Below, one piece after another: positions 44,370 to 53,416 of a DNA stretch of 64,000 nt. The position numbers and the translations under genes were made by a program. Numbering within the stretch: position 1 is the stretch's first letter; every line of letters begins with the position of its first letter. The DNA comes from Pandoraea capi (GTDB taxonomy: Bacteria > Pseudomonadota > Gammaproteobacteria > Burkholderiales > Burkholderiaceae): positions 186,001-250,000 of the forward strand of contig NZ_CABPRV010000003.1 in NCBI RefSeq assembly GCF_902459735.1. The letters run 5' to 3'. Under the pieces are notes generated by a model. It made no database searches. It was not told the DNA's origin and was given only the letters and a program-made list of their open reading frames with translations.

Positions 44370-44957
44370 ATGAACGTCCGTAAAACCCTGATCCTGAGCG
44401 CTGTGACCCTGGCCTTCGGTGGTGTGTTCGCTTCGCAGGCGTTCGCACAGAGCACCACGACCGAAACGTCGCGCGACATCAATCAGCAGCAGCGCATCGA
44501 GAACGGCTTGAAGAGCGGCCAGTTGACGACCAAGGAAGCGTCGAGCCTGGAGAAGGGCGAAGCCAAGATCGACAAGATGCAGGCGCACGCCGACAAGACC
44601 GGCGACACCGCAGAGCAGAAGGCTCGCATCGCCAACGCGCAGAACAAGGAAAGCGCGAAGATCGAACAGCTCAAGCACAACGATCGCGTGGCGAACCCGA
44701 CGTCGAAGTCGTCCGAGCGTTTGCAGTCCGATGTACAGCGCAACGTGAATCAGGAAAAGCGTATCGCGCAAGGTCAGGCCGCCGGCACGTTGAACAACAG
44801 GCAGGTCGGCAGTCTCGAGAAGGGGCAGGCCCATGTCGACGCCGCCGAGGCCAACGCGGCGAAGAACGGACACGTGGGCGCGGGCGAGCAGGCCGGGGTT
44901 CAGCATCGTGAGAACAAGCAGAGCCAGCGCATTCATCAGGACAAGACCAACGGCTAA
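44370..44957 (+). CDS. Secreted protein with internal duplication, unknown function
   Basis: A 195-residue protein with a clear signal peptide (LILSAVTLAFGGVFASQAFA, cleaved at about residue 27). The mature part is highly charged, glutamine-rich and predicted helical, with no cysteines or membrane segments. It is built from two copies of a unit of about 70 residues, 37-107 and 126-193. These align as INQQQRIENGLKSGQL with VNQEKRIAQGQAAGTL, and as SSLEKGEAKID with GSLEKGQAHVD. I do not recognise a named domain. AAGGA precedes the ATG at 44370. A periplasmic stress or structural role is possible but unproven. Confidence 0.8.
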   Translation: MNVRKTLILSAVTLAFGGVFASQAFAQSTTTETSRDINQQQRIENGLKSGQLTTKEASSLEKGEAKIDKMQAHADKTGDTAEQKARIANAQNKESAKIEQLKHNDRVANPTSKSSERLQSDVQRNVNQEKRIAQGQAAGTLNNRQVGSLEKGQAHVDAAEANAAKNGHVGAGEQAGVQHRENKQSQRIHQDKTNG

Positions 44958-44989
44958 GCGTTCGGTATTGCCCCTCCCTTCGTAGTCCC

Positions 44990-45027
44990 CAGCGCCACCC
45001 GCCGAGCGGGTGGCGCTGTTGTTTTGC
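44990..45027 (+). terminator. Rho-independent terminator
   Basis: CAGCGCCACCCGC (44990-45002) pairs with GCGGGTGGCGCTG (45006-45018) around a CGA loop, followed by TTGTTTTG. It ends the repeat-protein transcript. Confidence 0.88.
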
Positions 45028-45154
45028 GGCTATCATCGGCGTCACGACGCGGCGCGTTCGAAGTACCGCTGACATGTCCGCCAGACATGTGCCGGTGCTC
45101 GGCGTTCGCTGCAACGGGCAACGATAACGTCAGGACGATGGAGGATGGATCAGG

Positions 45155-45556
45155 ATGGAGCTGGTGCAAGCACAGAAGATGCTCGAAGAACTCGTCTCGC
45201 CATGGGTGCGGCAGTTGAATCTGCAGATCGAGGCGGTCGGGCCGGAGGAAAGTGAGTTGCGGCTGCCGTTCGACGCGGCATTCAAGCACGGCGGCGGCGT
45301 GATCTGCGGGCAGACGTTCATGGCCGTGGCCGATACCGCGATGGTGGTGGCGCTGTCCGCCGCGCTCGGCGGCTTCCAGCCGATGACGACCGTGACGCTC
45401 AACACGCAGTTCATGCGACCCGTGACGGACGGCGATCTGCGCGTGATCGCGCGAATTCTGCGTCGCGGCAAGAATCTGGTGTTCGGCGAGATCGAGATTT
45501 TCGATGCGCAGGGCAAGATGGCCGTGCACGCGACCACGACCTACGCGTTGCTCTGA
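45155..45556 (+). CDS. PaaI-type hotdog thioesterase
   Basis: A 133-residue cytosolic protein with the hotdog fold of PaaI/YbdB-like acyl-CoA thioesterases. The signature region is GGGVICGQTFMAVADTAMVVAL, whose Asp and preceding Gly-rich turn form the active site, followed by TTVTLNTQFMRPV. The usual His before the Gly run is present (KHGGGV). GGAGGATGG precedes the start. It sits 56 bases upstream of the patatin gene, so the two may form a lipid-related unit. Confidence 0.87.
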   Translation: MELVQAQKMLEELVSPWVRQLNLQIEAVGPEESELRLPFDAAFKHGGGVICGQTFMAVADTAMVVALSAALGGFQPMTTVTLNTQFMRPVTDGDLRVIARILRRGKNLVFGEIEIFDAQGKMAVHATTTYALL

Positions 45557-45612
45557 GCACGCATTAGACATCCTTCGCCGGGTGACGCGGCAAGCCAGTA
45601 TCGGGGGACCAG

Positions 45613-46461
45613 GTGTTCGATCAGATCGTATTTGCCGGCGGCGGGAATCGCTGCTGGTGGCAGGCAGGATTCTGGGAGCGGGTGGCGCGCGACGTGCCAC
45701 TGCGTCCCCGCGTCATCACGGGCATTTCAGCCGGTGCGGCCACGGCCTGCATGCTGCACATGCGGGCCTCGGACTGGGTGATGGATTACTACCGGCAAGC
45801 GCTCGCGAACAATCGGAAGAACGCTTACTGGGGCAATCTGCTGCGGCGCGAGCGGGTGTTTCCGCATTACCGCATCTACCGGCAGGCGCTGCTCGACATC
45901 TACGACGGTCAACTGGACAAACTTGCTGCGGGTCCCGAGATTCGGGTGGGCGTGTCGCACATCCCGCGCTGGCTCGGACCTCGCACGGCGACGGCGGCCG
46001 GACTGGTCGCTTACAACATCGACAAACATTGGCGTCGCACGCTGCATCCGACGCTCGCACGCAGTCTCGGGTTTCGTCCCGAATTCGTGCGGGCGCAGGA
46101 CTGCCGGACGACGACGGAGCTTGCCGATCTGATGCTGCAATCGTCCTGCACCCCGCCGTTCACGCCGATCTTGCGACGCGAGGGACGCGCGGTGCTCGAC
46201 GGCGGCATGGTCGACAACGTGCCTGTCGATGCCCTGGATGCGACGCCGGGGCAAGTCTTGGTGCTGGTCACGCGACGCTATCCGCGTCCGCAGATATTCA
46301 CGCAGCACCACGGTGGGCAGGACCGGCTGTATGTGCAGCCGTCCGAGCCCGTGCCGATTTCCAGTTGGGATTACACGCGGCCCGAGATGATGGGGCCGGC
46401 GTTCGCGTTGGGGCGTAAAGATGGCGAGACGTTTCTGCGGCATCTGGAGACGATGCGATAA
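45613..46461 (+). CDS. Patatin-like phospholipase family protein
   Basis: A 282-residue patatin-fold acyl hydrolase. The oxyanion loop GGGNR is at 9-13, the nucleophile S39 lies in GISAG, and the catalytic Asp is D196 in LDGGMVDNVP, so the Ser-Asp dyad is intact. The start is GTG at 45613. No signal peptide is seen. It follows the thioesterase gene by 56 bases. It may act on membrane lipids or acyl-CoA; the substrate is not known. Confidence 0.88.
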   Translation: MFDQIVFAGGGNRCWWQAGFWERVARDVPLRPRVITGISAGAATACMLHMRASDWVMDYYRQALANNRKNAYWGNLLRRERVFPHYRIYRQALLDIYDGQLDKLAAGPEIRVGVSHIPRWLGPRTATAAGLVAYNIDKHWRRTLHPTLARSLGFRPEFVRAQDCRTTTELADLMLQSSCTPPFTPILRREGRAVLDGGMVDNVPVDALDATPGQVLVLVTRRYPRPQIFTQHHGGQDRLYVQPSEPVPISSWDYTRPEMMGPAFALGRKDGETFLRHLETMR

Positions 46462-46546
46462 CTTCGTCGCGTCACCGCTTCACCGTCGGTCGCGTGCCGG
46501 GCATTGCACGCAGAGCGCCCGGACGCGGTGGCTGGAACGGGCTGGC

Positions 46547-46630
46547 CAGACTCAGTGAGCCAAACTCAGTGAGCCAAACTCAGTGAGCCTGACTTGGTGT
46601 GCCAAATTCAGTGCGCCAGATTCAGCGCCC
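46547..46630. repeat. 14-bp tandem repeat, six copies
   Basis: Six consecutive 14-base units run from 46547. The best-conserved unit is CAAACTCAGTGAGC (46561-46574 and 46575-46588). One single-base variant precedes these (46547-46560) and three diverged copies follow. The last unit overlaps the stop codon and final codons of the minus-strand dehydrogenase gene. Confidence 0.8.
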
Positions 46631-47632
46631 GAAGCCGAGCAGTGCGGCGGGGTTCGCGACGTGCGAGCGGTCGCCGTTCAGGAAGTTGACGATGTTCTCG
46701 AACGCCACGCGGAAGTACAGTTCGTAGCTTTCGCGCTCCACATACCCGATGTGCGGCGTGCAGACACAGTTCTCCAGACGCAGCAGCGGGTTGCCTTGCA
46801 GAATGGGTTCGCTTTCGAAGACGTCGATGGCCGCCATTCCCGGACGCGCCCGGTTCAGCGCGGTAATCAGCGCGTTTTCCTCCACCAGTTCCGCTCGGCT
46901 CGTGTTCACGAACAGCGCGGTCGGTTTCATCTGCAACAGGTCTTCGAGTTTGACGAGATGACGTGTCTCGTCGTTCAGACGCAGGTGAAGCGAGAGCACG
47001 TCGCTTTGCGTGAAGAGTTCTTCCTTGCTGTTCGCCACGCGCAGGCCGTCGGCGGCAGCGGCCTCGCGCGAGCCTTCACGACCCCACACCATCACTTCCA
47101 TGCCGAACGCCTTGCCATAACCGGCGACGAGCCGGCCGATCTTGCCGTAGCCCCAGAGGCCGAGCGTCTGACCGCGCAACACCTGTCCGAGACCGAAGTT
47201 CGGCGGCATGCTCGACGACTTCAGCCCCGACTGCTGCCAGGCGCCGTGCTTGAGGCTGGAGACGTACTGCGGAATGCGACGCTGGGCGGCCATGATGAGC
47301 GCCCAGGTGAGTTCTGCCGGTGCGATGGGGGAGCCGACACCTTCGAGCACGGCCACGCCGCGTGCGGTGCAGGCGTCGATGTCGATGTGATTGCCCGCAC
47401 GCCCCGTCTGGCTAATGACACGCAGGCGGGGCAGCTTGTCGATGAGTTGTGCCGTGATGGCGGTGCGTTCACGGATCAAAACGAGCACTTCGGCTTCGCC
47501 GACCCGGGCGGCGAGTTGCCCGACGCCCTTCACCGTGTTGTTGAAGACCTTGACGTCATGACCGGCCAATAGAGAGAAGCAATCGAGCTTGCGAACGGCA
47601 TCCTGATAGTCGTCGAGAATGGCAATTTTCAT
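46622..47632 (-). CDS. D-2-hydroxyacid dehydrogenase family protein
   Basis: A 336-residue NAD(P)-dependent dehydrogenase related to phosphoglycerate, formate and glyoxylate dehydrogenases. The dinucleotide motif is GLWGYGKIGRLVAGYGKAFG, and the catalytic residues are Arg in SQTGRAGNHID, Glu in SRAELVEENAL and His in CTPHIGYVE. The ATG at 47632 begins at the conserved MKIAILDDYQ; an upstream extension would be unsupported. Its C-terminal codons lie inside a 14-base repeat. The substrate is a 2-keto or 2-hydroxy acid, not identifiable from sequence. Confidence 0.9.
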   Translation of the reverse strand: MKIAILDDYQDAVRKLDCFSLLAGHDVKVFNNTVKGVGQLAARVGEAEVLVLIRERTAITAQLIDKLPRLRVISQTGRAGNHIDIDACTARGVAVLEGVGSPIAPAELTWALIMAAQRRIPQYVSSLKHGAWQQSGLKSSSMPPNFGLGQVLRGQTLGLWGYGKIGRLVAGYGKAFGMEVMVWGREGSREAAAADGLRVANSKEELFTQSDVLSLHLRLNDETRHLVKLEDLLQMKPTALFVNTSRAELVEENALITALNRARPGMAAIDVFESEPILQGNPLLRLENCVCTPHIGYVERESYELYFRVAFENIVNFLNGDRSHVANPAALLGFGR

Positions 47633-48257
47633 GGCAAAACGTAATCGATTCGGCGCAGAACGACGGCGTTCTGCGCAGACGGAACAATTGTCGGAGCCTG
47701 TCCCGCTGGACAGGCCTGCTTGTTCTTGACGTGGGCGGCTCCAGCCGGGACGAGCGCTGCGCCAGCCTTGTTGCGACGCAGCACCGGCGCAATTTATGCG
47801 GTGGTATGCTGACGCCTCGTTTTGCATAGTATGGCAGGTGTCCTGGCAACCATGGCGAAACCGCCTAAACACAATGGCGAAAAATCGAACCCACCCCGCA
47901 AAAGCAAGTCGGAACCGGTGAGCGAGACGCCTGATGCGCACGTATCGTTGCGCGCGTTGCCCCCTGCCTCCTCATATGTTTCGTGCGTGTCGCCGTGCGC
48001 GTCTTCCGATGTTCCGGACGTGTATGGCTTGCACCACGTTCCGTATCTCTGGCGGCCCGAGCCGGCGTGCGCGCAAGCGCGATATGCCGACGATGTGTGC
48101 CGGGGCAGTGACGCCCGTCCGGTATCCCCAACCGGATCGGCTGCCCGGCAACGCGCGGTGCCCGCATGGTGCTCTCAAAAAAGGACGGCCGGTGTTCGCA
48201 CCCACCGGCGCCTGAACGTCCACTTCGATTTCCCGACTTTGCATGGAGACAACCCCC
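47633..48257. other. Long spacer before pckG, no gene seen
   Basis: About 625 bases between divergent genes. The open frames here are arginine- or cysteine-rich, lack ribosome sites and look like GC-driven chance frames. The region should hold the promoters of both genes; I saw no clear hairpin, riboswitch or operator. Confidence 0.5.
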
Positions 48258-50137
<1,880 letters not shown>

Positions 50138-50144
<7 letters not shown>

Positions 50145-50165
50145 GTCGTGAGTCGTGAGTCGTGA
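50138..50165 (+). repeat. Heptamer tandem repeat at the pckG stop
   Basis: Four perfect copies of GTCGTGA run from 50138 to 50165. The pckG stop TGA (50142-50144) is the end of the first copy, so slippage here would alter only the 3' tail. Confidence 0.75.
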
Positions 50166-50216
50166 GACGTTGCGTTGATGGCGCGCCACTCGCACGCCAT
50201 TGACGACTCGCAACAC

Positions 50217-50251
50217 AATCCCGCCGGGGGCAACATCGGCGGGATTTTTTA
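50217..50251 (+). terminator. Rho-independent terminator of pckG
   Basis: AATCCCGCCG (50217-50226) pairs with CGGCGGGATT (50237-50246), followed by a run of T. It lies about 70 bases after pckG. Confidence 0.88.
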
Positions 50252-50392
50252 TTGCCTTGTGAACCTTCCGAAAGGCGCGTCGGCAGCGGCGTCGACCGGT
50301 TTTCGATAGTCCTCCGGTGCTAGCATTTCTTTCGTCGTTCGAATGTGTGTTTCGGACGACGTTTTTCGTTTATGCGCAGATGGAGGTGCCCT

Positions 50393-50599
50393 ATGCACAT
50401 GATGTTGATCGAAGGGATCGATGAGCAGTTGATGCGCTCGATCCGGTCGCGGGCGGCGAAGTATGACCGAACACCCGAGGAGGAAGTGCTGACGATTCTG
50501 GCTAACGTGGCCCGCAAGCCGGGATACCGCTCATTCGAAGACGCGCTGATGGCGATACCGAACGTGGGGCTCGATAGCGATTTCGATCGGATCAACTGA
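50393..50599 (+). CDS. FitA/VapB-like antitoxin
   Basis: A 68-residue protein, likely a ribbon-helix-helix or Phd-like antitoxin of a type II system. The N-terminal part (LIEGIDEQLMRSIRSRAAKYDRTPEEEV) has the pattern of FitA-type RHH proteins. The C-terminal FEDALMAIPNVGLDSDFDRIN would be the toxin-neutralising tail. GGAGG lies 6 bases before the ATG at 50393. It is followed after 23 bases by a PIN-domain toxin gene. It probably represses its own promoter together with the toxin. Confidence 0.82.
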   Translation: MHMMLIEGIDEQLMRSIRSRAAKYDRTPEEEVLTILANVARKPGYRSFEDALMAIPNVGLDSDFDRIN

Positions 50600-50622
50600 C
50601 ATTAAGTGAGGCTGAGGTTGGG

Positions 50623-51042
50623 ATGTATTTGCTCGACACCAATATCGTGAGTGAATATCGCAAGTCCGGCGGCGCTGACGTTGGTGTTCAACGGTTCATG
50701 CGACAGGTCAGCGATAGTGGGTCGCAGCGATATCTCTCTGTACTGACGCTGGGTGAGTTGAGACGCGGGGCATGCAAGTTGCGATACCGAAACGACGTTC
50801 ATCAGGCCGCGCTGATGGAGAACTGGATTGAATCGGTAAAGCATAATTTTGATGGCCGAATTCTCGATATCGATCAGATCGTCGCCGATGTATGGGGACG
50901 TATGCGAGTGCCCCATCAGGAACACCCTGTCGACAAACTGATCGCTGCCACCGCGTTGGTTTATCAACTCATCGTCGTCACCCGCAACGTGAAAGATTTT
51001 TCCGGCACTGGTGTCGAGGTGTACAACCCTTTCGCGCAGTAG
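50623..51042 (+). CDS. PIN-domain toxin (FitB/VapC family)
   Basis: A 139-residue PIN-domain ribonuclease. The four acidic/metal positions are visible: D5 in YLLDTNIVSEY, E45 in LTLGELRRG, D104 in VDKLIAATA, and the N122/D125 pair in VTRNVKDF. All are intact, so activity is expected. The length and RRG segment fit FitB/VapC. It is the second gene of the pair with the upstream antitoxin. Overexpression would be expected to inhibit growth by cutting tRNA or mRNA. Confidence 0.9.
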   Translation: MYLLDTNIVSEYRKSGGADVGVQRFMRQVSDSGSQRYLSVLTLGELRRGACKLRYRNDVHQAALMENWIESVKHNFDGRILDIDQIVADVWGRMRVPHQEHPVDKLIAATALVYQLIVVTRNVKDFSGTGVEVYNPFAQ

Positions 51043-51059
51043 ATCCACGCGCGAGAGGT

Positions 51060-51692
51060 TTACAGCCGGTTCTCTACGGCGAACTTGATCAATTCCGCTT
51101 GCCCTTCGATACCGAGCTTGCGTTTGATGTTGAGTCGATGGGTTTCGACCGTGCGCACGGACAAATCCATCTCCAGTGCGATTTGCTTGTTCGCGAGACC
51201 GTGCGCGATGCGCGTGAGGATCTCCCGCTCGCGCGGGGTGAGCGAATCGATGGGGGCGTGTGACGTCGATGCTTGTACGACGCGTGCGGCAATCGCTGCG
51301 CTGTAGTACGCCTCGCCACGTGCGACACGCTCGATGGCCGTCACGATTTCGTGAGCGGGGGCGTCCTTGAGCACGTAGCCACGTGCCCCAGCGCGTACGG
51401 CCTGGCGCACATATTCCGCGTTGTCGTGCATCGACAGAATCAGCACCGCAATGTGCGGAAACTGATCACGAAACTGCGCCGTCAACTCGATGCCGTTCGT
51501 GCCGCGCATGCTGATGTCCATCAGCGCGAGATCGGGGGATGACGTCTTGGCGCGCGTGAGAGCTTCCTGCGCGTTGCCCGCTTCGCCGACGACCTGCAAG
51601 TTGGGCGAGGCGTCGAATCGGGCGCGCAGCCCGTCGCGCACGAGCGGATGGTCGTCGATCAGCAGGAGGCGGATGGGATGGGTTTGCGTCAT
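51060..51692 (-). CDS. NarL/FixJ family response regulator
   Basis: A 210-residue response regulator. The receiver has D59 in LALMDISMRG, with acidic DD at 13-14. The C-terminal LuxR-type helix-turn-helix is LTPREREILTRIAHGLANKQIALEMDLSVRTVETHR. The start at 51692 overlaps the stop of the kinase gene by four bases, so the pair is co-translated. The divergent cstA/ybdD genes are its most likely target. Confidence 0.92.
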   Translation of the reverse strand: MTQTHPIRLLLIDDHPLVRDGLRARFDASPNLQVVGEAGNAQEALTRAKTSSPDLALMDISMRGTNGIELTAQFRDQFPHIAVLILSMHDNAEYVRQAVRAGARGYVLKDAPAHEIVTAIERVARGEAYYSAAIAARVVQASTSHAPIDSLTPREREILTRIAHGLANKQIALEMDLSVRTVETHRLNIKRKLGIEGQAELIKFAVENRL

Positions 51693-53083
51693 TTGCGGGA
51701 GGTTGCGCGAAGCGCCGCTTTCATCGCGGCGGGCGTGAGCGGAACCCACGCACTGATGGTAGTGAGGCCGGGCCACGACTGGATGCCGAGTGCACCGCCC
51801 ACGGCGTCGAGACGTTCGCGCATATTGCGCAAACCGATGCCGTGACGCGGGTCGTGATGTACGTCGGTGACGTCGAAGCCGCGTCCGTCGTCGGCGATCG
51901 ATAAATGAATGCCGTCGGGCTTGAAGATGAGCAGAATCGAGACTCGTGAAGCGTGCGCATGGCGCTCGATATTGGTCAACGCTTCCTGCGCGATGCGATA
52001 GAGCATCGTCTTGATGTTGTCGTCGAGCGCAAGCGCTTCGCCCTCGACGTTCATGTCGACGGGCAGTCCTGCGTGTGAGCCGAACTCACGCGCGAGTTGA
52101 TCGATGGCGGCGGCGAGACCCAGGTCGTCGAGCATTGCCGGACGCAGCGCTTGCGAAATGCGACGGACCTCGCCGAGCGTGCCGTTCAGCCGTTCGATGG
52201 CGACACCGAGGGTGGTGCTCGCCGCAGCGGGAGAGCCGGGCAATCGCATCGACGCGGATTCGAGCAGCAGTTTGACGGAGACGAGCAACTGGCTGATGCC
52301 GTCGTGCAGTTCTCGCGAGATGCGTGCGCGTTCGAGCTCCTGCGATTCGACCACCTGGCGCGCAAGCTGACGCAGCTTCGCGTCGGCCGTCTTGAGTTCG
52401 GTGATGTTCACGACCAGTCCGCACAGGCCGACGATGGCGAGACACGACGATGCGATGAGCGTGATCCAGATCAGCGTGCGGTCGATGTTCGCTTGGGCGC
52501 GATCGTCCGATTCGCGCAGCGTGGCCTCCACGTCGTCAAGGTAAATCCCTGTGCCGATCATCCAGTTCCAGCGCGGCAGGGCGATGACGTAGCCGAGCTT
52601 GGGCGTCATTTGCTGACGGGAAGGCTTTTCCCAGGCGTATTGCACGTAGCCGCCCCCGGCGCGCGCGGCGGCGATCAGACGCTGAATCGTGGGGGCACCC
52701 GACGCGTCCTTGAGTGACCAGAGATTGTGGCCGACCAGTTCCGGCTGACGCGGATGCATGAGGCTGCGGCCTTCGAGGTCGTAGACGAAGAAGTAGCCGT
52801 CCTTGCCGAACTCCATACGCGCGAGCGTGGCGAGCGCAGCTTCGCGCGCAGCGGGCGTGTCGGGGCCGTCGTAGAGCGGCTCGATGGCGTTGCGCGCAAG
52901 GCCGACGTAATGCAGCAGCTCGGCCCGCTTGTTGGCCAGCGATGTGGTCTGCACGGCGTCGTGCTGCGCGCGTGAGAGCTCGTTACCCTGGTGTCGCACG
53001 GCCAGCGCGATGGCGACCATGGCCAGCGCGACGGGTAGGAGCGACAGGACGAAAAATTTCTGTCGGAGATTCATGGCATTCAT
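51689..53083 (-). CDS. Cache-domain NarX-type sensor histidine kinase
   Basis: A 464-residue membrane sensor kinase. Transmembrane helices at about 8-28 and 203-226 flank a periplasmic single Cache domain (GKDGYFFVYDLEGRSLMHP, and WNWMIGTGIYLDDVE). The HisKA_3 phosphoacceptor is H260 in RISRELHDGISQLL, and the ATP-binding domain has AQEALTNIERHAHA and ADDGRGFDVTD. Cache domains of this type bind small carboxylates, and pyruvate is a reasonable guess because the divergent gene encodes a CstA/BtsT-type transporter. That link is inference. Confidence 0.9.
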   Translation of the reverse strand: MNAMNLRQKFFVLSLLPVALAMVAIALAVRHQGNELSRAQHDAVQTTSLANKRAELLHYVGLARNAIEPLYDGPDTPAAREAALATLARMEFGKDGYFFVYDLEGRSLMHPRQPELVGHNLWSLKDASGAPTIQRLIAAARAGGGYVQYAWEKPSRQQMTPKLGYVIALPRWNWMIGTGIYLDDVEATLRESDDRAQANIDRTLIWITLIASSCLAIVGLCGLVVNITELKTADAKLRQLARQVVESQELERARISRELHDGISQLLVSVKLLLESASMRLPGSPAAASTTLGVAIERLNGTLGEVRRISQALRPAMLDDLGLAAAIDQLAREFGSHAGLPVDMNVEGEALALDDNIKTMLYRIAQEALTNIERHAHASRVSILLIFKPDGIHLSIADDGRGFDVTDVHHDPRHGIGLRNMRERLDAVGGALGIQSWPGLTTISAWVPLTPAAMKAALRATSRK

Positions 53084-53416
53084 TGAGCTTGCAATGCCGC
53101 ATTACGCAGGTTTCAGCGGACTGACGCGACATGAGGTTACGTAATAGCACGTAGCGTTCCTGCGTAGTTTCGCGCTTGTGGCACGACGGGCAAACGCCAA
53201 TACTACACGCCGAATCGTGGCCGGGGCTGGCTGCCGTCACACCCCGAAGAGGGAGATGCACAGCGAGCCGATGTAGCGCGCCTCGTTTCGGCATGGACTC
53301 ACAACGGGTCCACGACGCCCACACGGCGTCACACCAAGAGGCGGAATCGTGCCAAAACGGCGCGGTCCCGGGATTGCTGCCCAGCACACCAATGCGGGCA
53401 GTTCCGAGGAGAGACA
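53084..53416. promoter_or_regulatory. Divergent promoter region of kinase and cstA genes
   Basis: The 333-base spacer should carry the promoter for the two-component operon and that for cstA. An ACGTAATAGCACGTAGCG stretch with repeated ACGTA lies near 53135-53160. No gene is seen. Confidence 0.4.

Noticed and set aside
46547-46630. Possible CRISPR-like array
   Set aside because: Units of 14 bases are directly adjacent with no spacers, and no cas gene is near.
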